From: Shinella sumterensis
GTDB taxonomy: Bacteria > Pseudomonadota > Alphaproteobacteria > Rhizobiales > Rhizobiaceae
Direction: 5' to 3'
DNA length: 64,000 bases
Assembly (NCBI RefSeq): GCF_004514425.2
Contig: NZ_MYFN02000013.1
Span: 1 to 64,000 of the forward strand
Part shown: positions 15,264-22,817 of the stretch, piece by piece
Numbering within the stretch: the stretch's first letter is position 1
Layout: the number at the start of each line of letters is the position of its first letter
The notes under the pieces: model-generated
Databases searched by the model: none
Told to the model about the DNA's origin: nothing
Seen by the model: only the letters and a program-made list of their open reading frames with translations
Translations under genes and position numbers: made by a program

Positions 15264-15620
15264 ATGGTGAATGCGCTTTATCCGAAGCTTCAGCAAACCG
15301 CGGCGCGCCTCATCGCCAAGTTCGGCCAGGCCGGCGCCATCCGTCGCACGACGACAAGCGGCCCGGCCTACGACCCGGAGACGGTCACCACCGACCACGC
15401 CTGCCAGCTGGCCGTCATGCAGTACACCGACGACAAGATAGACGGCACGCTCATCATGAGGGGCGATAAGCTAGTCTACCTCTCGACCGCCGGTCTCTCG
15501 ATCGAGCCCAGCACGGCCGACAAAGTGGTGATCGGCGGCGAGGAGCACGCCATCGTCAACGTCAAGCCGCTGTCGCCCGCCGGGCTGGTGGTGTTCTGGG
15601 AAGCACAGGCACGTCAATGA
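15264..15620 (+). CDS. phage head-tail joining-type protein
   Basis: A 118-residue beta-rich protein (IRRTTTSGPAYDPETVTTDHACQLAV, then DKVVIGGEEHAIVNVKPLSPAGLVVFWE). This pattern, with the gap-filling location between connector and minor head genes, resembles the small head-closure or stopper proteins of long-tailed phages. The family was not identified with certainty. Its stop overlaps the start of a 40-residue membrane protein gene. Confidence 0.6.
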   Translation: MVNALYPKLQQTAARLIAKFGQAGAIRRTTTSGPAYDPETVTTDHACQLAVMQYTDDKIDGTLIMRGDKLVYLSTAGLSIEPSTADKVVIGGEEHAIVNVKPLSPAGLVVFWEAQARQ

Positions 15621-15739
15621 ACGACAACGTCCACCCATCTCTTGCGGGCCGCCTGATGGTACGGGGCGCGCTGATCGCGTTCGTCGTGGGCGCCTTTGCT
15701 CACCTCGGATGGGCGGCGGCCGGCTGGCTGATCGGATAG
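15617..15739 (+). CDS. 40-residue membrane peptide
   Basis: A tiny gene coupled to the preceding one by an ATGA overlap and followed after three bases by the head-morphogenesis start. The peptide has one hydrophobic helix with a glycine/tryptophan pattern (LIAFVVGAFAHLGWAAAGWLIG). Its exact packing supports it as real. Function unknown. Confidence 0.55.
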   Translation: MNDNVHPSLAGRLMVRGALIAFVVGAFAHLGWAAAGWLIG

Positions 15740-15742
15740 AGC

Positions 15743-16792
15743 ATGACATTTGACGAACTGCTTGAGCGCTACGAGCCACGGCTTGCGGCGGCATTTCGCG
15801 AGTGCATCGAGGCGATCAAGTCGGGCATCGTGCTCAAGACGGTTGTCGAGCGCTTGGAGCGTGGCGACATCTATGGCGCCGTGCAGGCGATCCAGTTCGA
15901 GCCGGAGGCCTTCGCCGCACTGGAGCTAGCCTTGCAGGAGGCATTCAACGCCGGCGGCGTGAACATGGTCGAGAGCCTGCCGAAGCTGGTCGCGCCGGAC
16001 GGCACGCGGGTTCTGTTTCAGTTCGGCGTCCGCAACCTTGAAGCCGAGGCGCTGCTTCGGTCGCAGTCGTCGGAGCTTGTGACCCGGATCACAGAGGATC
16101 AACGCGAGGCGCTGCGCATCGCATTCGAAAGCGGCCTGTCGCGCGGGCAGAACCCGACCGCGACAGCGCTTGAGGTCGTCGGGCGCATCAGCCGTGTGAC
16201 CGGACGGCGGGAAGGGGGCTTGATCGGGCTCACGTCCCGGCAGGTGGAGTTCATCAGCCGAGCGCGCGAAAGCCTGCTTGCCGGCGATGTTGAGGGAATG
16301 CGCCGCTATCTCGATCTGAAGACGAGAGACCGGCGTTATGACCGAACCGTGGCCAAGGCCATTCGCGAGGGCAAGCCGGTACCGGCCGACATGGTGGCGA
16401 AGATGATCGGCCGGCTGTCCGACCGCAACCTTCTCCTGCGCGGCCAGACCATTGCCCTTGAGGAGACCCGCACAGCGCTGTTCTCGGTCCGCGACAACGC
16501 AATCCGCCAGCAGATCCAGGCGGGCAAGATCGCCGCGCAGGAGGTCACCAAGCACTGGCTGCATTCCGGCTCCGAACACCCACGCTTGCAGCACATTGAG
16601 ATGGCCGCCCGCTACAAGGCCGAAGGCGTGCCGCTGGATCAGCCGTTCATCGCCGCCGATGGCACTGCGCTCATGCATCCGCACGACCCAAAGGCGCCGG
16701 CGCGGCACAAGATCGGGTGCAAGTGCCGCATGAGCTACGAAATCGACTACATCGCCGCCGGCCTGCGCCGGTACCGCGCCCGAGCCGCCTGA
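15743..16792 (+). CDS. minor head protein (Mu gpF-like head morphogenesis)
   Basis: A 349-residue protein. The C-terminal third carries the Mu-F-like signature: an ALEETRTALFSVRDNAIRQQ helix, then TKHWLHSGSEHPRLQHIEMA, and a terminal metal-binding-like HKIGCKCRMSY. Such proteins sit near the portal and help head assembly or DNA ejection. Unusually it is separated from portal and capsid by several genes. The stop overlaps the next start (TGATG). Confidence 0.75.
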   Translation: MTFDELLERYEPRLAAAFRECIEAIKSGIVLKTVVERLERGDIYGAVQAIQFEPEAFAALELALQEAFNAGGVNMVESLPKLVAPDGTRVLFQFGVRNLEAEALLRSQSSELVTRITEDQREALRIAFESGLSRGQNPTATALEVVGRISRVTGRREGGLIGLTSRQVEFISRARESLLAGDVEGMRRYLDLKTRDRRYDRTVAKAIREGKPVPADMVAKMIGRLSDRNLLLRGQTIALEETRTALFSVRDNAIRQQIQAGKIAAQEVTKHWLHSGSEHPRLQHIEMAARYKAEGVPLDQPFIAADGTALMHPHDPKAPARHKIGCKCRMSYEIDYIAAGLRRYRARAA

Positions 16793-17238
16793 TGGCAACG
16801 CTTTCTTTTGCCGCCGCCGTCGCCGGCTGGGCCGAGAAGGTGCCGGAGGCTGTGGAAGCGGTTAGAAACCAGAGTGCCGCCGACGTTGTGAACGATATGC
16901 AAACCTTGCGCTCTGAAGGCGGGCGCATGCGGTATGACACGGGCTTTCTCTGGGCATCGCTCATGGCCAGTACATCAGCGATGCCGGGTATCAATCCCAG
17001 CGCCCGGCCAGCGGAGGGCAGTAGCTATGCCTTCGACTTCGGGCAGGTTGAGGCGGTTATTGCCGGAGCCTCACTCGATGACACGCTTTACTTCGGCTAC
17101 ACGGCCTCGTATGCGGCGCACCGCGAATACGGCGCCAACGGCCAGCCAGCCGACGGTTTCGTGCGTCTCGCCGCCATGAACTGGCAGCAGATCGTCAATC
17201 GGAACGCAGAGAAGGTTCGGAAGGCATTTGGCCTGTGA
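16792..17238 (+). CDS. tail completion or neck protein
   Basis: A 148-residue protein. Its C-terminal TLYFGYTASYAAHREYGANGQPADGFVRLAAMNW is the recurring motif of HK97 gp10/gp9-like neck and tail-completion proteins (Y.E.G...FvR). It would sit at the head-tail interface with the terminator encoded next. The ATG overlaps the previous stop. Confidence 0.7.
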   Translation: MATLSFAAAVAGWAEKVPEAVEAVRNQSAADVVNDMQTLRSEGGRMRYDTGFLWASLMASTSAMPGINPSARPAEGSSYAFDFGQVEAVIAGASLDDTLYFGYTASYAAHREYGANGQPADGFVRLAAMNWQQIVNRNAEKVRKAFGL

Positions 17239-17410
17239 GACCTTCCGATTTCATCACCATCGCCGCCTGAAGCGCGAAGATCGAGACGCGGACGGTTTTC
17301 AAGGTGTTTTCGCCAAACTCAGTGGCGCCTTTCTCGGTAGCCGCGTGCAGCCATAGCCTGTGGAGCAGGTCGTAGACCTCTGCATCTGATAGCGGCGGCT
17401 TTTCGGACAT
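17195..17410 (-). CDS. small hypothetical protein
   Basis: A 71-residue protein (LSDAEVYDLLHRLWLHAATEKG, then NTLKTVRVSIFALQAAMVMKSEG), mostly helical. It overlaps the end of the neck-protein gene by 44 bases and fills the gap before the tail terminator. There is no strong ribosome-binding site. Composition and placement argue for a real accessory gene, but a chance frame is possible. Confidence 0.4.
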   Translation of the reverse strand: MSEKPPLSDAEVYDLLHRLWLHAATEKGATEFGENTLKTVRVSIFALQAAMVMKSEGLTGQMPSEPSLRSD

Positions 17411-17423
17411 GAAGGATTGATAC

Positions 17424-17849
17424 ATGGCGCAAGGCACCGACGCAACGATCCTTGCCGCGCTGCTGGATCATCTCGGCAAGCTGACATTCACGCCGGCCTT
17501 GCAGATCGCGATGCCGGGTATCGACTTCCCGGCCGCCGGCCAGGCCAAGCCCGACAACTACCTCCAGGCGTCATTCCTGCCGAACGACACGACGAACACC
17601 GAGCTTGGGGCAGGGCAGGAGCAGCACCGCGGAATCCTGCAGGTGTCTGTCTATTGGAAGAAGGGCGTCGGCCACATCAAGCCGCTGGAGGCCGCCAGCC
17701 GCATCATCAACCACTTCGCCAAGGGCACAACGCTGCACAAGGGCGGGCTCAAGGTCGTGATCGATCGCACGCCCTATGCAGCATCGCCCCTCCAAGAAAC
17801 TGACCGTGTGCAGGTGCCTGTCACGGTTCGCTATCACGCCTTCGCTTAA
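17424..17849 (+). CDS. tail terminator-like protein (DUF4128)
   Basis: A 141-residue protein (MAQGTDATILAALLDHL start, GILQVSVYWKKGVGHIKPLEAA core, VQVPVTVRYHA end). It follows the pattern of DUF4128/gpU-like tail terminators that cap the tube and set tail length together with the tape measure. It lies directly ahead of the tail tube gene with a 15-base gap. Confidence 0.75.
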   Translation: MAQGTDATILAALLDHLGKLTFTPALQIAMPGIDFPAAGQAKPDNYLQASFLPNDTTNTELGAGQEQHRGILQVSVYWKKGVGHIKPLEAASRIINHFAKGTTLHKGGLKVVIDRTPYAASPLQETDRVQVPVTVRYHAFA

Positions 17850-17864
17850 GGAAAGGACACCACC

Positions 17865-18353
17865 ATGGCAGGCTTGAAGACGACCCTCGCGGGCGCAACC
17901 GTGTCGATCAGCACGACCGCCGTCACGCTTCCCCTCAACGCGGCGGCCTTTGCTGCCCTGACCTTCACGCCCATCGGCTCGGTCGGGAACTTGGGCGACT
18001 ATGGTTCGGCGCCGAATATCGTGTCGTACAACACGCTCGATACCGAAGTGACCTCGAAAGCCAAGGGCGTCGAGGATGCCGGAGAGCTGTCGATCGAGGT
18101 CGCGCGCATCTTCGACGATCCGGGCCAGATCGCCATTCGCGCCGCGGCGGCTACGAAGTTCTACTACGCCATCAAGATCGAGTATGCCGATGCGCCGACT
18201 GAAGACTGGTCGAACACGATCATGTACGCCGCCGGCCCGGTGTCCGGCCCCCAGCTGCTCGGCGGTTCCACGGATGATTTCATTCGCGAGAGCTACACGG
18301 TGGCGTTCACCGATCAGCGTCCGCTCTTCATCGCGCCCGTCGAAACCCCGTAA
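17865..18353 (+). CDS. major tail tube protein
   Basis: A 162-residue protein with the beta-strand-rich, small-residue-rich composition of siphovirus tube proteins (SVGNLGDYGSAPNIVSYNTLD, then AKGVEDAGELSIEVAR and YTVAFTDQRPL). Stacked hexamers of such proteins form the non-contractile tail. A good ribosome-binding site (aaggaaagg) precedes it, and it is followed by the G/GT chaperone pair as in lambda V-G-T. Confidence 0.85.
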   Translation: MAGLKTTLAGATVSISTTAVTLPLNAAAFAALTFTPIGSVGNLGDYGSAPNIVSYNTLDTEVTSKAKGVEDAGELSIEVARIFDDPGQIAIRAAAATKFYYAIKIEYADAPTEDWSNTIMYAAGPVSGPQLLGGSTDDFIRESYTVAFTDQRPLFIAPVETP

Positions 18354-18361
18354 GGTGATCC

Positions 18362-18748
18362 ATGGACCTTCTGACACTTCAGCCGAACACGTTGACCGTT
18401 GACCTCAAGCACCCGGCGACGGGCGAACCGCTTGGGGTCACGGTCGAGTTGCGCAGCCTTGAGAGCGACGAGGTGAAGGCGGTCGAGCGCAGCATCAAGA
18501 ACCGTGCGCTGAAATCCGGTCGCAACGCCGTGTCGGCTGAGAAGATCGATGACAACACCGCTGCGCTGCTCTCGGCGGCAATCGTCTCGTGGACCTTCTC
18601 AGGTGATGCCAATCTCGGCGGCGACAAGAAGCCGGCATGCACCGACGCAAACAAGCGTAAGCTCCTCGCCGTCCCGGCCATCGCCAAACAGATCGACCAG
18701 GCTCTCGGAGACGAAGCAGCTTTTTTCGCCAGCTCGGCGAGCGCCTAA
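18362..18748 (+). CDS. tail assembly chaperone, short form (gpG-like)
   Basis: A 128-residue protein encoded just after the tail tube gene. It includes VTVELRSLESDEVKAVERS and NTAALLSAAIVSWTF, a pattern common to small tail chaperones of siphoviruses. It would bind the tape measure and recruit tube subunits. The last codons run over the slippery T TTT TTC site, where part of the ribosomes shift to give the long form; unshifted ribosomes stop at 18748. Confidence 0.8.
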   Translation: MDLLTLQPNTLTVDLKHPATGEPLGVTVELRSLESDEVKAVERSIKNRALKSGRNAVSAEKIDDNTAALLSAAIVSWTFSGDANLGGDKKPACTDANKRKLLAVPAIAKQIDQALGDEAAFFASSASA

Positions 18749-19122
18749 AGCTCGCCGTCGCCGTCACGGTCGAATTCGATACGCCCGGATACGAGCTTGA
18801 TCGTGGCCGGGAAGGCAAGGACGTCGTCTCCAAACGAGAAATGTATGAGCGCTTCGGCCAAGAGGCGCTCATTCAGGAGCCGGATATCCCGGAAGAGGGC
18901 GAACACCTCTGGGATTGGTTCTGGCACCTCTCTGGGCGGCGTATGCAGGGCATGGACGGCCCGCTGGCGCTAACCTACCCGGAAATCAAGGCATGGTCGG
19001 AGATGACTGGAGAAATAATTCTGCGGGAAGAGGTGGCTGTCATCCTCTCTATGGATGACGGATATCTCGGGGCGCTGTCGAAGGAGCGGGCAGCGCAGCG
19101 GGGCGCAAACAAGCGGCCTTAA
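18362..19122 (+). CDS. tail assembly chaperone, frameshifted long form (gpGT-like)
   Basis: After the first 122 codons of the G gene a -1 shift at T TTT TTC (18721-18727) opens a continuous frame to 19122, giving about 253 residues in all. The shifted part reads RQLGERLKLAVAVTVEFDTPGYEL and later EGEHLWDWFWHLSGRRMQGMDG, which is typical of chaperone T domains. No credible independent start with a ribosome-binding site exists for this region. In lambda the G:GT ratio is essential for tail assembly. Confidence 0.8.
18721..18727 (+). promoter_or_regulatory. -1 ribosomal frameshift slippery heptamer
   Basis: T TTT TTC in the zero frame of gpG fits the X XXY YYZ rule: both tRNA-Phe codons can re-pair after slipping one base back. 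It lies seven codons before the gpG stop and enters a 132-codon open frame. Confidence 0.8.
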
Positions 19123-19131
19123 AACGCGAAA

Positions 19132-19151
19132 CCCCACCTCGGGAGGTGGGG
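19132..19151. terminator. GC-rich hairpin after tail chaperone
   Basis: CCCCACCT-CGGG-AGGTGGGG forms an 8-bp stem. It lacks a T-run on the plus strand but is followed on the minus strand by a T-rich tract (tttcgcgtttt). It could therefore end minus-strand transcripts of the toxin operon or reduce plus-strand read-through into the inserted module. Confidence 0.45.
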
Positions 19152-19258
19152 CTGTCAGCCAACTGGGCTTGTTATCGCGATAGATGGCTCGCCACCCGAG
19201 GGTGGACTTGAGGCGCTCCCCGGTCTCCCGGTAGCGCAAGCACGCTTGATATGGTCCC

Positions 19259-19684
19259 TTAAAGATGGTCCGTCAAGTGGTCTAGACCGAGAGCATGAAG
19301 CAAGGAAGTTTTCACTTTCTTAAGCTCTTCCTCTACGACGATGATTTGCAAGTATTTTCTCTTTCCAGAGGCATCTCGACCAGTGTACGGCAAGCTCAGT
19401 CGATCAAAGCAGACCGTCGCGAACATATCGGCCTTGGCCCATTTGAAGGTCCCTTGATACGGTGAGGGTGCTTCCATGGGCAGTTCGATTCGGCACTGAT
19501 ATTTGATTCCGGACTTCGCCGGGCTCGTGCTGAGCGGGACAATTGTGCAGAGTTTGTCGCGATACGGAAGCCGAGGTGAGACGACCAACGCCAACCGTTC
19601 CTTGACCATCTCTGGTGCTTTGAAACCTGTGGTGTAGTCGCAGATCACAACTGTGCCGACCTTGGGAGGATACTGCAGAGGCAA
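19259..19684 (-). CDS. PemK/MazF-family endoribonuclease toxin
   Basis: A 141-residue protein of the rhizobial PemK/MazF type: an early VGTVVICDYTTGFKAPEMVKERLALVVSPR strand pattern, then LCTIVPLSTSPA and KWAKADMFATVCFDRLSL. Such toxins cut mRNA. The start is TTG, two bases after the stop of the Arc-family gene, so translation is coupled and toxin follows putative antitoxin. The downstream gene on this strand is absent, so the pair forms its own small operon inside the tail region. Confidence 0.8.
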   Translation of the reverse strand: MPLQYPPKVGTVVICDYTTGFKAPEMVKERLALVVSPRLPYRDKLCTIVPLSTSPAKSGIKYQCRIELPMEAPSPYQGTFKWAKADMFATVCFDRLSLPYTGRDASGKRKYLQIIVVEEELKKVKTSLLHALGLDHLTDHL

Positions 19685-19686
19685 GG

Positions 19687-20061
19687 TCAGTCCTCAGGCG
19701 GCACGAAGCGGGTGAATTTGCCGTAATCCTCAGCGAACTTCCTCGCTTTCTGTCTTGTGTCTTCGTCTATCGACGGGTCGCGAGAGATATCTAGCATCAA
19801 CTGATCCAGGCTATCGGCAAGTGCATTTAGCATCGCCGGCCCCTTGAAGTGCCTCATGCCCTCAGCATAGCGTTTTATATCTGCAATGGTCTCTTCGATC
19901 TTCGGTGGTTCGGGAAAAGCGAACTCCAGTGCATTCACGATTTCCGCGTTCATGCTTCGGTTGTTGGTAGCTGCTGAAGCCCTGATCCGATCACGCAGTC
20001 CGTCGGGCAGGCGGATTTGAAATCGCTCGGCAAGTTGGCTCGGGTACTTTTTCTCAGTCAT
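19687..20061 (-). CDS. Arc-family ribbon-helix-helix protein, probable antitoxin/repressor
   Basis: A 124-residue protein. Residues about 8-50 are an Arc-type ribbon-helix-helix (AERFQIRLPDGLRDRIRASAATNNRSMNAEIVNALE, with the short beta strand FQIRLP that reads the major groove). The C-terminal helical part could bind the toxin encoded two bases downstream. It is divergent from a second Arc-family gene across a 108-base operator region. The arrangement is reminiscent of P22 mnt versus arc-ant. No clear ribosome-binding site precedes the ATG. Confidence 0.75.
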   Translation of the reverse strand: MTEKKYPSQLAERFQIRLPDGLRDRIRASAATNNRSMNAEIVNALEFAFPEPPKIEETIADIKRYAEGMRHFKGPAMLNALADSLDQLMLDISRDPSIDEDTRQKARKFAEDYGKFTRFVPPED

Positions 20062-20072
20062 AGGCGATGAAT

Positions 20073-20152
20073 GCGACTTGCACGCAGAAAATCAATGGAT
20101 GCAAGTTGACATCAAGTCGATTTGACCCTACTTTTCATGCGTGCAAGTTGCA
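20073..20152. promoter_or_regulatory. shared operator/promoter region between divergent Arc genes
   Basis: Three related sites lie here: GCGACTTGCACGCA (20073-20086), TGCAAGTTGAC (20100-20110) and TGCGTGCAAGTTGCA (20138-20152). The first is nearly the inverse of the third. A plus-strand promoter fits inside: TTGACA at 20106-20111 and TACTTT at 20129-20134 with a 17-base spacer. Repressor binding to the sites would cover it. Confidence 0.7.
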
Positions 20153-20169
20153 CCCATGGAAGGAGTGAG

Positions 20170-20325
20170 ATGTACCCGAGCGACGAGATGCCCAAGCTGA
20201 CGCTCCGCATACCAGCGGATTTGAAGCTCTGGCTGGAAAAGAAGGCGAAGCGTGAGAGCGCTTCTCAAAATACGCTGATAATTCAGGCTCTTCGGAAGAG
20301 CCAGGAAGCGACGGCGGGGAAATAG
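20170..20325 (+). CDS. small Arc-family repressor
   Basis: A 51-residue ribbon-helix-helix protein (MPKLTLRIPADLKLWLEKKAKRESASQNTLIIQAL, in pieces: LTLRIPADLKLWLEKKA and SQNTLIIQALRKS), the size of P22 Arc. The ATG with gaaggag at six bases was chosen; the longer frame would start inside the operator. It is transcribed with the antirepressor gene 83 bases downstream, so it probably limits antirepressor synthesis, as Arc does for ant. That role is inferred from layout. Confidence 0.75.
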   Translation: MYPSDEMPKLTLRIPADLKLWLEKKAKRESASQNTLIIQALRKSQEATAGK

Positions 20326-20408
20326 CTTTGGTCGGCAATCCCCGCCGTCAACATCAACAACCTGCCCGGCAAGGCAGGCGTTAATCACACCGGAAAGGTC
20401 GTTCCGAT

Positions 20409-21137
20409 ATGAATGAGCATCTGAATACCACGCAAATCGTTACCGTTCCACTCTCTGGCTCGCTAACCATGTCCAGCCGCGAAGTGGCGGAACTCACGGG
20501 AAAGCGCCACGATCACGTTATGCGGGATGCGCGCAAGATGCTGCTCGATCTCCATGGCGAAGAAGACCTCCCCAAATTTGGGGGCGTCTATGATGGAGGA
20601 AATGGTGAAACGCGTCCCTGCATTCACCTTCCGAAGCGGGAGTGCCTGATCCTCGTTTCGGGATACAGTGTCGAGCTTCGCGCTCGCATCATCGACCGTT
20701 GGATGGAACTGGAGGAAGGGGCGACACCCAAGGCCCTCGATTTCTCCGACCCCCGCGTCGTTCTCGGAGTCATCGGGCACCTACAGGGCGAGGTCGCCAA
20801 GAAGGACGAGATCATCGCGGAGCAGGGTGGTCGACTGAAAAGGCTGGACCGGCTCGAAGGTGCCAAAGGCAGCATGTGCATCACGGACGCGGCCAAGACG
20901 CTCGACGTCAAGCGGGACCATCTGTTTCAGTTCATGTCCAGCCGACGGTGGATTTACAAGCGCGCCGGCAACAAGAACTGGCTGGCCTACGATACAATTC
21001 GCCATGCCGGCTATCTGGAGCATGAGGATCACCTGTACATGGACAATGAGGGCAGGGAGCGCGTTGCCCCTCGCGTCCTCGTCACGGCCAAGGGTCTCGT
21101 GAAGCTCGCCGAGCTTCTTGAGCGCCCGCTGCACTGA
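20409..21137 (+). CDS. Rha/KilAC phage antirepressor
   Basis: A 242-residue protein. The N-terminal about 100 residues are a Rha domain (TMSSREVAELTGKRHDHVMRD, then YDGGNGETRPCIHLPKRECLILVSGYS). After a short coiled linker (about 130-150) comes a KilAC/Ant C-terminal domain (MCITDAAKTLDVKRDHLFQFM, then RVLVTAKGLVKLAELL). Antirepressors of this build inactivate the prophage repressor and favour induction. It is the third element of the immI-like module. Confidence 0.85.
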   Translation: MNEHLNTTQIVTVPLSGSLTMSSREVAELTGKRHDHVMRDARKMLLDLHGEEDLPKFGGVYDGGNGETRPCIHLPKRECLILVSGYSVELRARIIDRWMELEEGATPKALDFSDPRVVLGVIGHLQGEVAKKDEIIAEQGGRLKRLDRLEGAKGSMCITDAAKTLDVKRDHLFQFMSSRRWIYKRAGNKNWLAYDTIRHAGYLEHEDHLYMDNEGRERVAPRVLVTAKGLVKLAELLERPLH

Positions 21138-21151
21138 GGGGAGGCAAGGCT

Positions 21152-21370
21152 ATGCACCCCACTCTCATCAAAGCCGCGGCATCCGCTGACGCCGCAAGGA
21201 AGCGCATTGAGCGTGTCGCCGACCTGCTTGCGAAACTTATGCAGGACATCCACGGCGACGAATGGAAGGTCGATATCAGCCACGAATACCAGACGGAGAT
21301 GGTTGTCATCATACCGCATCCCGGCCGTCGCCATCGAAAACCCGCGGCCCCGGCGCCGGAGGTAGCGTGA
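21152..21370 (+). CDS. small hypothetical protein
   Basis: A 72-residue protein with a helical N-terminus (ASADAARKRIERVADLLAKLMQDI) and a basic, proline/alanine-rich tail. It begins 14 bases after the antirepressor, behind gaggggagg, and its stop overlaps the next start (ATGA). It therefore belongs to the antirepressor operon. No family recognised. Confidence 0.55.
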   Translation: MHPTLIKAAASADAARKRIERVADLLAKLMQDIHGDEWKVDISHEYQTEMVVIIPHPGRRHRKPAAPAPEVA

Positions 21371-21603
21371 TGAACAGGCGCACAGTTCTCAAGGGCGGTT
21401 TGGCCGTCGCTGTCGCCGGTCACGGCGCTGCCATGGCACCCGACCTTACGATGGGGCCGCCGGTCGAAGATCCGCGCGAGGTAATCAAGCGGCTTTCGTG
21501 GCAGATCGCCTCGCTCATGGATGAAGTCGCGGAATACGACATGGTCTCAATCCAGCCGAAGCGACGGCAGGAGAGGGCGGTTCACACCTACTACACGCTG
21601 TAG
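21370..21603 (+). CDS. small protein with a twin-arginine-type signal
   Basis: A 77-residue protein beginning MNRRTVLKGGLAVAVAGHGAA, close to a Tat signal (RRxxLK followed by a mildly hydrophobic stretch). The remaining 55 residues are helical and polar (REVIKRLSWQIASLMDEVAEYD). It is coupled to the upstream gene and ends the plus-strand part of the module. Export by Tat is inferred from the motif alone. Confidence 0.5.
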   Translation: MNRRTVLKGGLAVAVAGHGAAMAPDLTMGPPVEDPREVIKRLSWQIASLMDEVAEYDMVSIQPKRRQERAVHTYYTL

Positions 21604-21615
21604 CGAACGAAGTGA

Positions 21616-22224
21616 TTAGAAGCGGACACCGAGGCCAATGTTGGCCTCGGTCTTGTGAATGGGGTCCCATCCACCCGTCCGGAACCACCGGTGTTGTATT
21701 TCCGCGCGCAAGAAATAGCTGTCGATATTATACTCGGTCCCCAATCGGACTGAATAGTTGGTGAAGCTGTATCGGTCTTCGAGCAAAAGTTGGTAGCCGC
21801 CGGAATTGGTGTAAATTGAATTGAACTTGAATTTCGATCTCCCGATCGATGCCCCAACGTATGGCGTAAAGCGTCCCAGCGGTGCACCAACGTTTACACC
21901 CGCCGACGCCCCCAGATTTTCCTTCAATGTGTAGTGATATATCGCTGGTCGTATCCCGAAAAAGCCCGGAATATTTTCATCATACTGAGTCTGACGATTT
22001 GTCCCGACGTGAAGCCGTGCCTCAGGGCTGATTATCAAGCCGCCAGCTTGAAAACCATACCCAGCGAAACCACCAAGCATTGTTGATGATCGCTGTGGAT
22101 TAGGACCGCCTCGCCAGCCCAACGCCTGATATGAGCCGAAGCTTCCGAAGCCGCCAATATATGCGCCGTCGGCAAAGGCCGGCGATGCGACCAGCGCAGC
22201 GACTACTGAGATAAGTGCTTTCAT
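21616..22224 (-). CDS. outer-membrane beta-barrel protein (Opa/OmpW-like size)
   Basis: A 202-residue protein with a signal peptide (MKALISVVAALVASPAFADG). The mature part alternates hydrophobic and aromatic residues in short strands and ends in LGVRF, the C-terminal aromatic signature recognised by the BAM machinery. It probably forms an 8-stranded barrel. The downstream ATG was preferred to an in-frame TTG. As a minus-strand gene inside the tail operon it is a likely lysogenic-conversion gene that changes the host surface. Confidence 0.7.
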   Translation of the reverse strand: MKALISVVAALVASPAFADGAYIGGFGSFGSYQALGWRGGPNPQRSSTMLGGFAGYGFQAGGLIISPEARLHVGTNRQTQYDENIPGFFGIRPAIYHYTLKENLGASAGVNVGAPLGRFTPYVGASIGRSKFKFNSIYTNSGGYQLLLEDRYSFTNYSVRLGTEYNIDSYFLRAEIQHRWFRTGGWDPIHKTEANIGLGVRF

Positions 22225-22282
22225 GAAGTCCCCCAACTCCTAGGGGCATCATGGAATCAATTTCTGCGGGAGTCGAGTCTCG

Positions 22283-22762
22283 CTACTTCGGGCACGCTTG
22301 CCGCATGATTGCAAAGGTCTCCGCGGCCGCCACTGAACTAAAGGACCCCTGCTTTCCTTCCACCCGGAATGGAACGTCATTACCTCCGGCGGCCTCGAAA
22401 ACTGCGATAAGCTTAGCTGTCTCCTCAGAGGAGGCAGCAAGCCGGTTGCCCATGTTGGGGACAGGACCTGAGGAAAACGTCACTTCTTCTGTGCCATCAG
22501 CCGTTCGGAACTGAGCTTTGGCAGAATTATCGAACGACATTCGTCCGATCTGGAAGAATGAAACTAACGAGCCGCCGTTACCACAGGCTACAGCGAACAG
22601 GGCCTTATCGAACCCGTCCCCGTTCTCCGACATCATAGCGACAGGGAACACGGTCTTGTCGAACGTATCCTGTCGAAACTGAACTCCCCATCCTTCCTTA
22701 AGCTCCTGAGCGCTTGACGCTGACGCTGCGAGCAAGACTGACGCGATTATAGCGAAACGCAT
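22283..22762 (-). CDS. secreted hypothetical protein
   Basis: A 159-residue protein. The ATG six bases after GGAGG was chosen. The signal peptide (MRFAIIASVLLAASASSAQE) is cleaved near residue 19. The mature part contains two cysteines (ACGNGGS and RQACPK) and a GWGVQFRQDTFDKTVFPVA opening. Similar small periplasmic proteins of unknown role exist in rhizobia, but I cannot name the family. It is oriented away from the tape measure gene and probably expressed in the lysogen. Confidence 0.6.
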   Translation of the reverse strand: MRFAIIASVLLAASASSAQELKEGWGVQFRQDTFDKTVFPVAMMSENGDGFDKALFAVACGNGGSLVSFFQIGRMSFDNSAKAQFRTADGTEEVTFSSGPVPNMGNRLAASSEETAKLIAVFEAAGGNDVPFRVEGKQGSFSSVAAAETFAIMRQACPK

Positions 22763-22817
22763 TTCCATCCTCCGTTGCAAGACGAGAGGACGATAACCTT
22801 TGCCGAAGGAAACGCAA

